A stretch of DNA of 64,000 bases from Pseudomonas eucalypticola (GTDB taxonomy: Bacteria > Pseudomonadota > Gammaproteobacteria > Pseudomonadales > Pseudomonadaceae). A program made the translations under genes and the position numbers. The notes below the pieces were generated by a model, which worked only from the letters and a program-made list of their open reading frames with translations, ran no database searches and was not told the origin of the DNA. Shown here in pieces: positions 9,139 through 16,098 of the stretch. Position 1 is the first letter of the stretch, and every line of letters starts with the position of its first letter. The DNA lies in assembly GCF_013374995.1 (NCBI RefSeq), contig NZ_CP056030.1:124001-188000 (forward strand), given 5' to 3'.

Positions 9139-10179
9139 ATGCGAGGCATGATTTTTTCTAGGGTGGTAAAGCGCTGGTGTGTGCTGTGTTTCGTATGGCT
9201 GATGCTTTTGCTGCCAAGCTTTGGGTATGCCGATCAGCCAGTTAGTCAGTGTCCCTCTAACGATTTTAATCAATTCTTAACCGCCTTCTCCACCAACACA
9301 ACCCTCCAATCCAACTACCACCAACACTACATCCGCAAACTTACCCTACTCAAATCCCCCTCCGGCCCCCTGCTTCCCTACCAGCCGCTGGTGGACTCCC
9401 GCGCCCTGCATTACCCCCTGATGCCTGCCGCCGAGCCATCCGTGACGTCAGTCGTCATTAGCCCGGACGGCAACTCAGCCACCTACACCGACAAACGGGG
9501 CGGGCTGGGCAACATCAAGATCTACACGTTCCTGCACAGCAACACCTGCTGGCTGCTGTCAGGCATTGAAGACTGGTCCGTCCGCGATGCCCAACTAACC
9601 CTGCCCGACAGACCAGGCATGTCCCCTGTCGAGCAGCGTTGTGCGGGCAGAGCAGACTTGTACGGTCAATTGGGCGGCCCGGAACGTTATCCACTGACGG
9701 CCGAGTTTTTTCAGGCGTCCATGGATTACCTTGTCTGCGCAGCCGCATCCGGGGACCCGGAGTCAAGTTATGGTGCCGCAGGCCTGGGGCTTTCGGGCAT
9801 GGCGGCGTATCCGGGCTATGCCGAGACGGAGCGGCTTTTCAAGGCGGCGGCCAAGACCATCCCGGATGCGACATTGGCGCTGGCCACTTTCTACTGCGAT
9901 GGGGGCGATACGCCGAGTGAAGGTGCATGCGTTGCGCCGCAGAAAGCCCAGGGTGTGCTGGAAGCGGCGGCAATGTCCGGAAGCGCGAGAGGGCTTCACG
10001 ATTTAGCCGAGGCACTCGGGGCAGGCGACCTGATTGCGAAGAACCCGCCACGCGCTTTGGCGTGCTACCGGGCGGCGATGAAGGCAGGAGATACCGCCGC
10101 GCAAGCCTCCATTGACCGGCTGCTGTCCAGCGGCGTGAAGAACGATGCATCGGTACCCTGCCTGGCAGCGAACCCGTAG
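9139..10179 (+). CDS. Exported Sel1-like repeat protein
   Basis: 346 aa with an N-terminal signal (hydrophobic CVLCFVWLMLLLPSFGYA then cleavage near ADQ), so probably periplasmic or secreted. An in-frame ATG at 9148 is an alternative start with a GAGG just before it. The C-terminal half (about residues 190-330) consists of helical units of the Sel1/TPR type: YLVCAAASGDPESSYGAAG, ERLFKAAAKTIPDATLALA, GVLEAAAMSGSARGLHDLA, ACYRAAMKAGDTAAQ. Cysteines are regularly placed. Such proteins sit near toxin/immunity loci in several Proteobacteria and some neutralise periplasmic effectors, but no partner is evident. The first ~120 nt are AT-rich and the rest is chromosomal in composition. Confidence 0.65.
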   Translation: MRGMIFSRVVKRWCVLCFVWLMLLLPSFGYADQPVSQCPSNDFNQFLTAFSTNTTLQSNYHQHYIRKLTLLKSPSGPLLPYQPLVDSRALHYPLMPAAEPSVTSVVISPDGNSATYTDKRGGLGNIKIYTFLHSNTCWLLSGIEDWSVRDAQLTLPDRPGMSPVEQRCAGRADLYGQLGGPERYPLTAEFFQASMDYLVCAAASGDPESSYGAAGLGLSGMAAYPGYAETERLFKAAAKTIPDATLALATFYCDGGDTPSEGACVAPQKAQGVLEAAAMSGSARGLHDLAEALGAGDLIAKNPPRALACYRAAMKAGDTAAQASIDRLLSSGVKNDASVPCLAANP

Positions 10180-10266
10180 CCGCTGCCGAAGGCTGCGCTG
10201 GCCCTGTGCCTCACTGCATATCTCCAGCGCACATGGGGGCCAGCGCAGCCTGTCGGCAGCGGCTAC
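10176..10266 (+). repeat. Long imperfect inverted repeat (REP-like or terminator)
   Basis: The left arm starting GTAGCCGCTGCCGA at 10176 pairs with the right arm ending TCGGCAGCGGCTAC at 10266, each about 30 nt, around a ~30-nt loop. It begins in the stop codon of the Sel1-like gene. No T-run follows, so it looks more like a Pseudomonas intergenic palindrome than a classical terminator. Confidence 0.6.
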
Positions 10267-10337
10267 AGGGCTGACCGTGCACACGGCCCATGGGGTAAAC
10301 TCCCCACCCCGCGACACGGAATTCGCCTCTCCCCATC

Positions 10338-10502
10338 ATGCCCCTATCCCTCGTCCGCCTTGCCCTGGCCACGCTGCTGCTGACCATCGCTCAAGGCTGC
10401 TCACGCCCACCCGTGGTGCTGCCCAACGACGCCTATATCTGGCAACGCCAGTGGACGCCCGCGCTGGTAGCCGCCGTGCAGTCCAACGTAAGCGCTCCAT
10501 GA
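10338..10502 (+). pseudogene. DUF3142-type lipoprotein, 5' fragment
   Basis: A 54-codon frame from the ATG at 10338: a lipoprotein signal with lipobox LTIAQGC, then SRPPVVLPNDAYIWQRQWTPAL, then divergence and a stop. The DAYIWQRQWTPAL block is the start of the mature part of DUF3142-family proteins, which are several hundred residues long, so most of the gene is gone. A second, more decayed copy lies at 62149-62250 and shares upstream sequence with this one (CACGGAATTCGCC). Confidence 0.55.
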
Positions 10503-10717
10503 ACCTCACCTACCGTCGATGCGTGAACATGAAGAAGCTGAGGCAAAGGTAAAATTTTGCTCACATTAGCGGCTCCGCGAGGGCAATACAATCCTGGGGT
10601 GCGTCTATTTGCCACTAGGCGTAGAGGGGACTTAAACGTTTTAGCTTTTTTACTGCCCGGGTTACTGTCCAACTGGGCTTCTACCGCTTGCGGACAACAC
10701 GAGCACAGCCGATAGCG
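10503..10717. other. Intergenic stretch without a supported gene
   Basis: Between the DUF3142 fragment and the terminator behind tssA. Only short ORFs with no recognisable features. The composition is mixed, with an AT-rich patch around 10545-10575 and 10625-10660. It may be a junction where unrelated fragments met. Confidence 0.4.
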
Positions 10718-10757
10718 CCAAAAAAGCCCCGGCTGCTCAGGCAACCGGGGCTTTTTC
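10718..10757 (-). terminator. Terminator downstream of tssA
   Basis: CAAAAAAGCCCCGG, loop with CTGCTCAGGCAA, CCGGGGCTTTTTC. Both flanks have A/T runs, so it could act in both directions. It is a near duplicate of the terminator after tagQ (410-447), and the similarity continues into a copied tagQ 3' end beside it. Confidence 0.8.
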
Positions 10758-10772
10758 AGTTAAGGGGCTCTA

Positions 10773-10823
10773 TCAAGCTTTGCATCGGTCCGATGACCAG
10801 GCACCGATGTCAAGATCAGCACC
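10773..10823 (-). pseudogene. Duplicate of the tagQ 3' end
   Basis: On the minus strand this reads ADLDIGAWSSDRCKA then stop, matching SPDMGDWAPDSCKA at the end of tagQ (462-505), and it is followed by the same type of terminator. It sits 8 nt after the tssA stop. It is not part of any ORF and is best explained as the scar of a rearrangement that once put a tagQ gene downstream of tssA. Confidence 0.65.
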
Positions 10824-10830
10824 GCTCGAT

Positions 10831-11916
10831 TCAGTTTTTTGACTCTTTGGTGCCCAACACATCCTTGATGCTATCCACAACGCCATTGTCCTTTATCACA
10901 TCGCTAAGCCAGCTCTCCAACGGCATGTTCCCCCACTTGATCGCGCGTTCGACCAGATAGGGAACGGGGCTATGAGGCTCTGCTTGCTTAAAGTATTGAA
11001 CTACCCCGGCAAGCATTGAAAAGGCTTCTTCCCGGCTAACGGGAGTGGTACGCAAGGCGCCAGGTGCTGCCTTGGCAGAAGTTGGAGTAGGGGGGGTAGG
11101 GTCATCGATATCTGGCATCACAGGATCGGCCTCGGCAGGCGGTGCATTCAGTTCGATTCCACGGTCTTTCAATAGCCTTACGGCAAGCTGTTGGGCTCTG
11201 TGGAGCGCATCATCGAGCGTCGCGAAGCTTGGAGCATCCGCGCCGAAAAAATGGTCTGCACGAGCTTGTAGAGTGCGGCAAGCCAGCAATGCTATCTGGA
11301 TGTGTTCGGCTTTTTCATGCAGGTAATCACTGTCCGTCAACACCACAGAACGTTGAAAAATATCCGCATTGATCTTCCCTTCGTCCAAAGCAGTCGCCAT
11401 CGCCTTGGGGTTCTGCAGTGCAAGATTTTCCACATGGCGAGATTCGTCGTACCGAATCAAACCAAACCCATCACCTTGGGTTATGGGGAGCATACCTACG
11501 GCATCCGTCAACGATGCCTTAAGCCAATTCAAGCGTGCAGCACGCTCCTCTATGCCTTCATCCAGTGACGGATAAAGGGACGGCCAGTATTGCTCCAGAA
11601 TCTGCGTCGCCAGGGTGAGACCGAAGGTAATGCCTTCGAAAGCATACTTTTGCGCCAGTGCTTCATTGAGCCAGGCCACAAGCATCAAATCCTTACTCTG
11701 ATGCGCGAGGCCTTGTGCCGACAGTTGGATAGTCAGATCCCAGTCAGAACTCTTGAGATCCGTTTGCCAATCCCCCTGGGTCAAGTAGTCAGGGTCTGCA
11801 CGGCGGGCCTCTTTGATCTGATCAAAAAGGAGAGAAAAGCTGAGGTCTTCGCCGCTCGCGCCGTTAATGGGCGCGGTCAGGTCCGCCATTGAAAGGTCAC
11901 GGAGGGTTTCAGACAT
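10831..11916 (-). CDS. tssA: T6SS protein TssA (short form)
   Basis: 361 aa from the ATG at 11916 (MSETLRDLSMADL); an upstream start at 11949 would add 11 unlikely residues. An ImpA N-terminal domain covers about residues 10-130, with the typical ISGxSGxxLxxxxxFxxL-like opening (APINGASGEDLSFSLLF) and YWPSLYP. The C-terminal part carries EEAFSMLAGVVQYFKQAEPHSPVPYLVERAIKWG, the TssA C-terminal signature. TssA sits on the baseplate or membrane complex and primes tube and sheath polymerisation. The length puts it in the short TssA class. It is the last gene of the operon, separated from hcp by a terminator-like hairpin. Confidence 0.9.
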   Translation of the reverse strand: MSETLRDLSMADLTAPINGASGEDLSFSLLFDQIKEARRADPDYLTQGDWQTDLKSSDWDLTIQLSAQGLAHQSKDLMLVAWLNEALAQKYAFEGITFGLTLATQILEQYWPSLYPSLDEGIEERAARLNWLKASLTDAVGMLPITQGDGFGLIRYDESRHVENLALQNPKAMATALDEGKINADIFQRSVVLTDSDYLHEKAEHIQIALLACRTLQARADHFFGADAPSFATLDDALHRAQQLAVRLLKDRGIELNAPPAEADPVMPDIDDPTPPTPTSAKAAPGALRTTPVSREEAFSMLAGVVQYFKQAEPHSPVPYLVERAIKWGNMPLESWLSDVIKDNGVVDSIKDVLGTKESKN

Positions 11917-11937
11917 GTCAGGCTCTATGCAAAATGG

Positions 11938-11974
11938 AAAAAAGAACACCGCGTCGATCAGATCGACGCGGTGT
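11938..11974 (-). terminator. Terminator/attenuator between hcp and tssA
   Basis: A perfect 14-bp inverted repeat (ACACCGCGTCGATC / GATCGACGCGGTGT, 11946-11974) with a one-base centre, followed on the minus strand by TCTTTTTT. It lies between the hcp stop and the tssA start, so part of the transcripts should end after hcp. This would raise Hcp relative to TssA, which fits the need for many Hcp rings. Confidence 0.75.
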
Positions 11975-12022
11975 CATCATGGGCATCCAAGTGCTCAATG
12001 CCCGTGGGGCATCAGCTGGTAA

Positions 12023-12541
12023 TCAAGCGAACGTCTTGTTCGCTGTGCGGTCCCAGCCACCTACCACGTTACCGCCAGCCTGGCCGTCAGTACGGTTCTG
12101 CTGGGTATAGGTGGTCTTGATGCGGGCAAAGTTGAACTTGATTTCTTCGACAGGCAGATCGCTGACGGCTTTGTCTTCACCGTTCTGGTTGCCACCGGCA
12201 ACAAAGTTGACCGAGGAGACCACTGCTTCTTCCAGGTCGATGGTCAGGTAGGTCAGTTTGTCACCGCCAGCACGGTTCACTGCCAGCTGGATCTTGGAAA
12301 TGTGCGTACCTTTGCAGCACGCTTCGAACAGTTTGGCCGAAGCCTTGTCCACCGCTTTGCGGATAGTGAAGTCGGTCAGTGCCACGCGCTCCGACGAGGC
12401 ACCACCCGACGAGCTTGCGGTCGCCGAGGTAGCCTGGGTGGCGCCGTATTCGTAGCCCAGGACTTCGATCCAGTCCTTGTGCTTGTCGTCAACTGCTTCA
12501 CCCGGGATACCGTCGATCTGGATGTATGCATCAAAAGCCAT
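12023..12541 (-). CDS. hcp: T6SS tube protein Hcp
   Basis: 172 aa. Starts MAFDAYIQIDGIPGE, the classic Hcp opening, and contains DWIEVLGYEYG, RVALTDFTIRKAVDKASAKLFEACCKGTHI and FNFARIKTTYTQQN. Hcp hexamers stack into the inner tube that is fired with VgrG. The ribosome site is strong (AAGGAGAAAGTAAC before ATG). It is preceded by a 150-nt gap that could hold its own promoter, and followed by a strong terminator-like hairpin, so it is probably also transcribed as a short abundant mRNA. Confidence 0.95.
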   Translation of the reverse strand: MAFDAYIQIDGIPGEAVDDKHKDWIEVLGYEYGATQATSATASSSGGASSERVALTDFTIRKAVDKASAKLFEACCKGTHISKIQLAVNRAGGDKLTYLTIDLEEAVVSSVNFVAGGNQNGEDKAVSDLPVEEIKFNFARIKTTYTQQNRTDGQAGGNVVGGWDRTANKTFA

Positions 12542-12691
12542 GTTACTTTCTCCTTTCTACAAAATGGGCTTCCATCAATCTACTGCTAGACCGTCGCCCT
12601 TCGACTTAACCTCTTTGAGTATCAAGAGAGGTCTGTTTACGACGCCCGCATCCCTTGGGTGCGAACGTCGATTTTTCGGATCATGCGGCGC

Positions 12692-15172
12692 TCAGTTCAG
12701 CGCCCGCACTTCAATTTCCACTCGGCGGTTCGGCTCCAGGCACTGGATCAATTCCGTACGCGGCAGCTGCATGTCACATTTCACAAGTGGCTTCTGGCTG
12801 CCTTCGCCAACTGCCTGCACCAGATCCGCCGGCACACCTTTACCTACCAGATAGGTCTTGATGGTTTGCGCGCGCTCCTGTGAAACGCGCAGGTTTCCCT
12901 GGGGGTCGCCGAGTTGGTCGGCATGGCCGGAAATCACGATCTTGCCGACGTTTGGCGTACTCAACAGCTTGCCGGCGATCGCGCTCAGCTGCCTTTGACC
13001 CTCTGCCTTCAGGCTCTGGAAGTCGGCACGGGCAAAGGCGAACAGGGTGTCGGACTCCAGGGTGATGGTCTCAATCGAATGCAACGATTGGCTCAGCAAG
13101 CTATTGATGTAGTTTCGCGAACTGGAGGCCAGGAACGCGTTATCAAGAATACGGGGCACATCCGCCTCATGGAGCTGCTCGGCATAGAAGTCGACTTGGC
13201 GGCTGGCGTATTCATAATCCTGAGCTGTTTCCGGGCTACCATCGCGCTTGAGGCGCTGAGCGATGTCTGGGTACCAAAAGTCAGGCATGCGGCTTTTCAA
13301 CAGCGTCGCATCAATGGCGTCGCGTGGTGCGCGGGACAACATCAGATAGGTGTCCAATGTGTTCTGGCCGAAGCTGGCAACGGTCTGTGCCCGGTTATCC
13401 GCGGGCAGCGCCTTGGGCTCCACGCTATCGATGCCGGAAACCGGCGCCAGCTCTTTTGAATTGCGCTGGTAGACCTTGATGGTCGTCAGCAGGTAAAGCG
13501 AGCGCGTCAGGTTATCGCCGGTCGGCTTGAGCATCACGGACTCCAAGCGCGAGAAATAGCGTTCCCGCAGTACCGGTTCTATCTCGTATCCGGTGTAGAG
13601 CCCCATGCGCATGCGCAGTGGAACACCCGCGCCGTGGTGGGCCTCATAGTAGTGCGCGGTCCATTCGCGCAGCCCATCGAGGGTTTGCCATGCGGTATAG
13701 CCTGTCGGCGCGCCTGCATCGGCAGTGCTGGCGGCCTGAAGCTGCGCGTCTATCCGGGCGAGCGTTGCTGCATTGTTCACATACGACCAGCCCCACAAAC
13801 CGCACAGCAACAATGCCACGCCCACGGCGCTGCCTACCCACCCGGCCTTGCGTCGTTTTTCTCGCCGATTGGAGGTGTACAGCGCGACGAGATGCTGGTC
13901 AGGAATGATCACTTTCCTGAACAGGCTGGTGATAAACAGCGATCGGTTACGTTGTACTCCCGCAGCGGCCCTGTCGGCGCCATCCAGCGCAAAGCGTTGA
14001 ACTACTCGTTGTGAATGACTGCCCGGTTGTGGCTGATCAGCGTCCAGAGCGCAGGTGAAGTAGAACCCGCGCAGCATCTCGGCGCTCTGATAGGGGTTGG
14101 CCTTGAGAAGTGCGTCGGCAAACTGTTGGACACGCGGTTTGAGCGCAGCGAACTCAAGCGGAAACCGGTAGACCGACGTATCTTCATTGGTGATCTTGAT
14201 GTCTTGAGCCACCAGCTGTTGCTGACCCACCTGCTGCCAGTAATGGGCAAGCTCGTCCATGGCAGCTCCCACACGCTGCCCCCAATCGGCTTTCGCGTAG
14301 CCCACATGCGGGAATGTCTTGCCCAGGACTTCGCTGCGGCTGGTATCGTCAAGATGCTCGTAGAACGCGGTGAACCCCGGTATCAGGTCGCACTTGGTAA
14401 ATACCAGGTAAACAGGAAGTTGCACCTCCAGTAGCGCGTAGCTTTCCTGAATACGTTCGCGCAGTTGCTTGGCGAGGCGCTCCTGTTCCTGGAGTGAGCC
14501 ATTTATCAGGTCCTGGATGCTTACCGTGACAATCAGACCGTTCAACGGCCGGCGTTGCCGATACTGGCGCAGCAAGCTTAGAAACCCCCGCCACTTGCCA
14601 GCTTCTTCATTCGTGGTCATGTAGCGACCTGCCGTATCCAGCAGGACGGCTTCGGAGCTGAAGAACCAGTCGCAATTGCGGGTGCCCCCGAGGCCCGGCA
14701 CACGCGCGGCCTTTACTTCGGCATAAGGGAAGTTGAGCCCCGAGGTATATAGCAAGGAGCTCTTGCCCGCCGCAGGCTGGCCCACTACCAGGTACCACGG
14801 CAGGGCGTACAGTGCGTCCTTGGCCTTGGCGCCTCGGCGCTTGTCACCCTGCAGCCGCTCAATGCTCTGCAGAAGGCGCTGGCGCAACAGGCTGATTTCT
14901 TCCCGGTCCTGGGGGCTTGCATCCAGCACTGCTTGATCGGCATCGTCGCGCAGCAGTACTTCCAGGTCTCGATGCTGCGCGGCGCCTCTGTACATCAGAA
15001 GAACGTACCCCGCTGAAAGCACCAGGAACAACCCTATGCCAGCCAGCAGGCTGGGGAACGACTCGAAACCGAGCGCGCGGCCAGCCGACCACACCAGGAA
15101 AATGATCAGGAAAAAGCACACGCCCAATAGGTAGGGTTGGTAGCGCAGGAAGTAGTATTTGATCTTGTTCAT
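12692..15172 (-). CDS. TssM-like GTPase domain fused to an OmpA-type domain
   Basis: 826 aa. Two N-terminal membrane helices (about 13-30 and 39-60), then a TssM/IcmF-like cytoplasmic domain with Walker A VGQPAAGKSS at 130-139 and a DTAGRYMT switch motif, then a third helix at about 443-462 (GWVGSAVGVALLLCGLWGW). The periplasmic part is much shorter than in TssM. It ends in an OmpA/MotB-type peptidoglycan-binding domain (about 705-825: KIVISGHADQLGDPQGNLRVSQERA, RRVEIEV). It overlaps tagF by 4 nt. It is a paralogue of TssM (16099-19956) with a cell-wall anchor. Such proteins occur in T6SS clusters that lack an anchoring TssL extension; TssL here has no such domain. Probable role: fixing the membrane complex to peptidoglycan. 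Confidence 0.82.
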   Translation of the reverse strand: MNKIKYYFLRYQPYLLGVCFFLIIFLVWSAGRALGFESFPSLLAGIGLFLVLSAGYVLLMYRGAAQHRDLEVLLRDDADQAVLDASPQDREEISLLRQRLLQSIERLQGDKRRGAKAKDALYALPWYLVVGQPAAGKSSLLYTSGLNFPYAEVKAARVPGLGGTRNCDWFFSSEAVLLDTAGRYMTTNEEAGKWRGFLSLLRQYRQRRPLNGLIVTVSIQDLINGSLQEQERLAKQLRERIQESYALLEVQLPVYLVFTKCDLIPGFTAFYEHLDDTSRSEVLGKTFPHVGYAKADWGQRVGAAMDELAHYWQQVGQQQLVAQDIKITNEDTSVYRFPLEFAALKPRVQQFADALLKANPYQSAEMLRGFYFTCALDADQPQPGSHSQRVVQRFALDGADRAAAGVQRNRSLFITSLFRKVIIPDQHLVALYTSNRREKRRKAGWVGSAVGVALLLCGLWGWSYVNNAATLARIDAQLQAASTADAGAPTGYTAWQTLDGLREWTAHYYEAHHGAGVPLRMRMGLYTGYEIEPVLRERYFSRLESVMLKPTGDNLTRSLYLLTTIKVYQRNSKELAPVSGIDSVEPKALPADNRAQTVASFGQNTLDTYLMLSRAPRDAIDATLLKSRMPDFWYPDIAQRLKRDGSPETAQDYEYASRQVDFYAEQLHEADVPRILDNAFLASSSRNYINSLLSQSLHSIETITLESDTLFAFARADFQSLKAEGQRQLSAIAGKLLSTPNVGKIVISGHADQLGDPQGNLRVSQERAQTIKTYLVGKGVPADLVQAVGEGSQKPLVKCDMQLPRTELIQCLEPNRRVEIEVRALN

Positions 15173-16098
15173 ACGTATTTCACTTCCGGCGCGCCGGCGA
15201 AGCGACTCATGAATTGCGAAAGAGGAAGGTCCAGGTCCGGATGTTTCTGGGGCTGTTGGTGCTCATCGAACACGTCAAAGGGTTCCAGCAGGTCGTAACG
15301 CTCCTCCCGCGCCCCGGCGCCTGTGAGCACCCGGTAGGCGCAGTGGGCCGCGACGTCGGGCACGCAAAGCAGGCGAGGGCGCATGAAATCGTCTGCCAGC
15401 AAGCTGACGGCAGGAAGGCTGGTAACGGGGTTGAGCCGAGCCAGCCATGCCAGCCACAGATCAGCCACCGGGTTCTTCAGGCCTCGTTCTGCCGGCAACG
15501 GCAGGGTGGCGGCGCGCAAAGGCATGGTTTTCCATTCGATGCCCAGCACGCGCAAGCGCTCAAGCGCGGCGCCAGTAATGAACTCCGGATACGAGCTTTC
15601 CAGTGAGCGGGCAATGTCGCGCAACGTGAAATCGTTGAAGAACTTGTGCTGCACTCGGCCAAACAAGTCGATGTCCTGTGGCTGCAAAGGCCTCAGCTCC
15701 TTGATGCGAGCGAAAAGGCTGGCAGCGGGCTCGCCTTGCAAGGCCAGGTGCAGAAGCGGCTTGATTTGCGTGCTGAACAGTTCTGCCAGGGTGTAGGGGT
15801 TGGCGATTTTCGCCGCCAGCCCAGCCTTCACGACCTGGAAAATCATGAACGGATAGCGCCGCTCACTGGAGTCCCTTGCACTGATCAGCCCGCCAATGAG
15901 CGCATGCCCGGTCCGCGCGCGGTAGTAGAAGAAACAAACTGGCAAGCGGTCGAAGCGTTCGCGCCAGTGATCCAGTTGCTGCAACTCCGCCAGGTTGCTT
16001 TGCAGCCAGGCGTCGAACTCGCAAACCTCCTCACCAGCCCCATGGAGGCTGATGAAGTCCGCACTGGCAGGGATCTTCCCGAAGCAACCAATCATCAC
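15169..16098 (-). CDS. tagF: T6SS post-translational repressor TagF
   Basis: 309 aa. Starts MMIGCFGKIPASADFISLHG, the standard TagF/ImpM N-terminus (GxxGKxPxxGDF), and contains FDAWLQSNLAEL and RYPFMIFQ. A C-terminal half beyond the usual ~220-residue ImpM domain is present. TagF represses T6SS activity independently of, but in concert with, the kinase/phosphatase pathway; in P. aeruginosa it acts on Fha. No fha, pppA or intact ppkA is visible in this window. It lies directly after tssM. Confidence 0.9.
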   Translation of the reverse strand: MMIGCFGKIPASADFISLHGAGEEVCEFDAWLQSNLAELQQLDHWRERFDRLPVCFFYYRARTGHALIGGLISARDSSERRYPFMIFQVVKAGLAAKIANPYTLAELFSTQIKPLLHLALQGEPAASLFARIKELRPLQPQDIDLFGRVQHKFFNDFTLRDIARSLESSYPEFITGAALERLRVLGIEWKTMPLRAATLPLPAERGLKNPVADLWLAWLARLNPVTSLPAVSLLADDFMRPRLLCVPDVAAHCAYRVLTGAGAREERYDLLEPFDVFDEHQQPQKHPDLDLPLSQFMSRFAGAPEVKYV

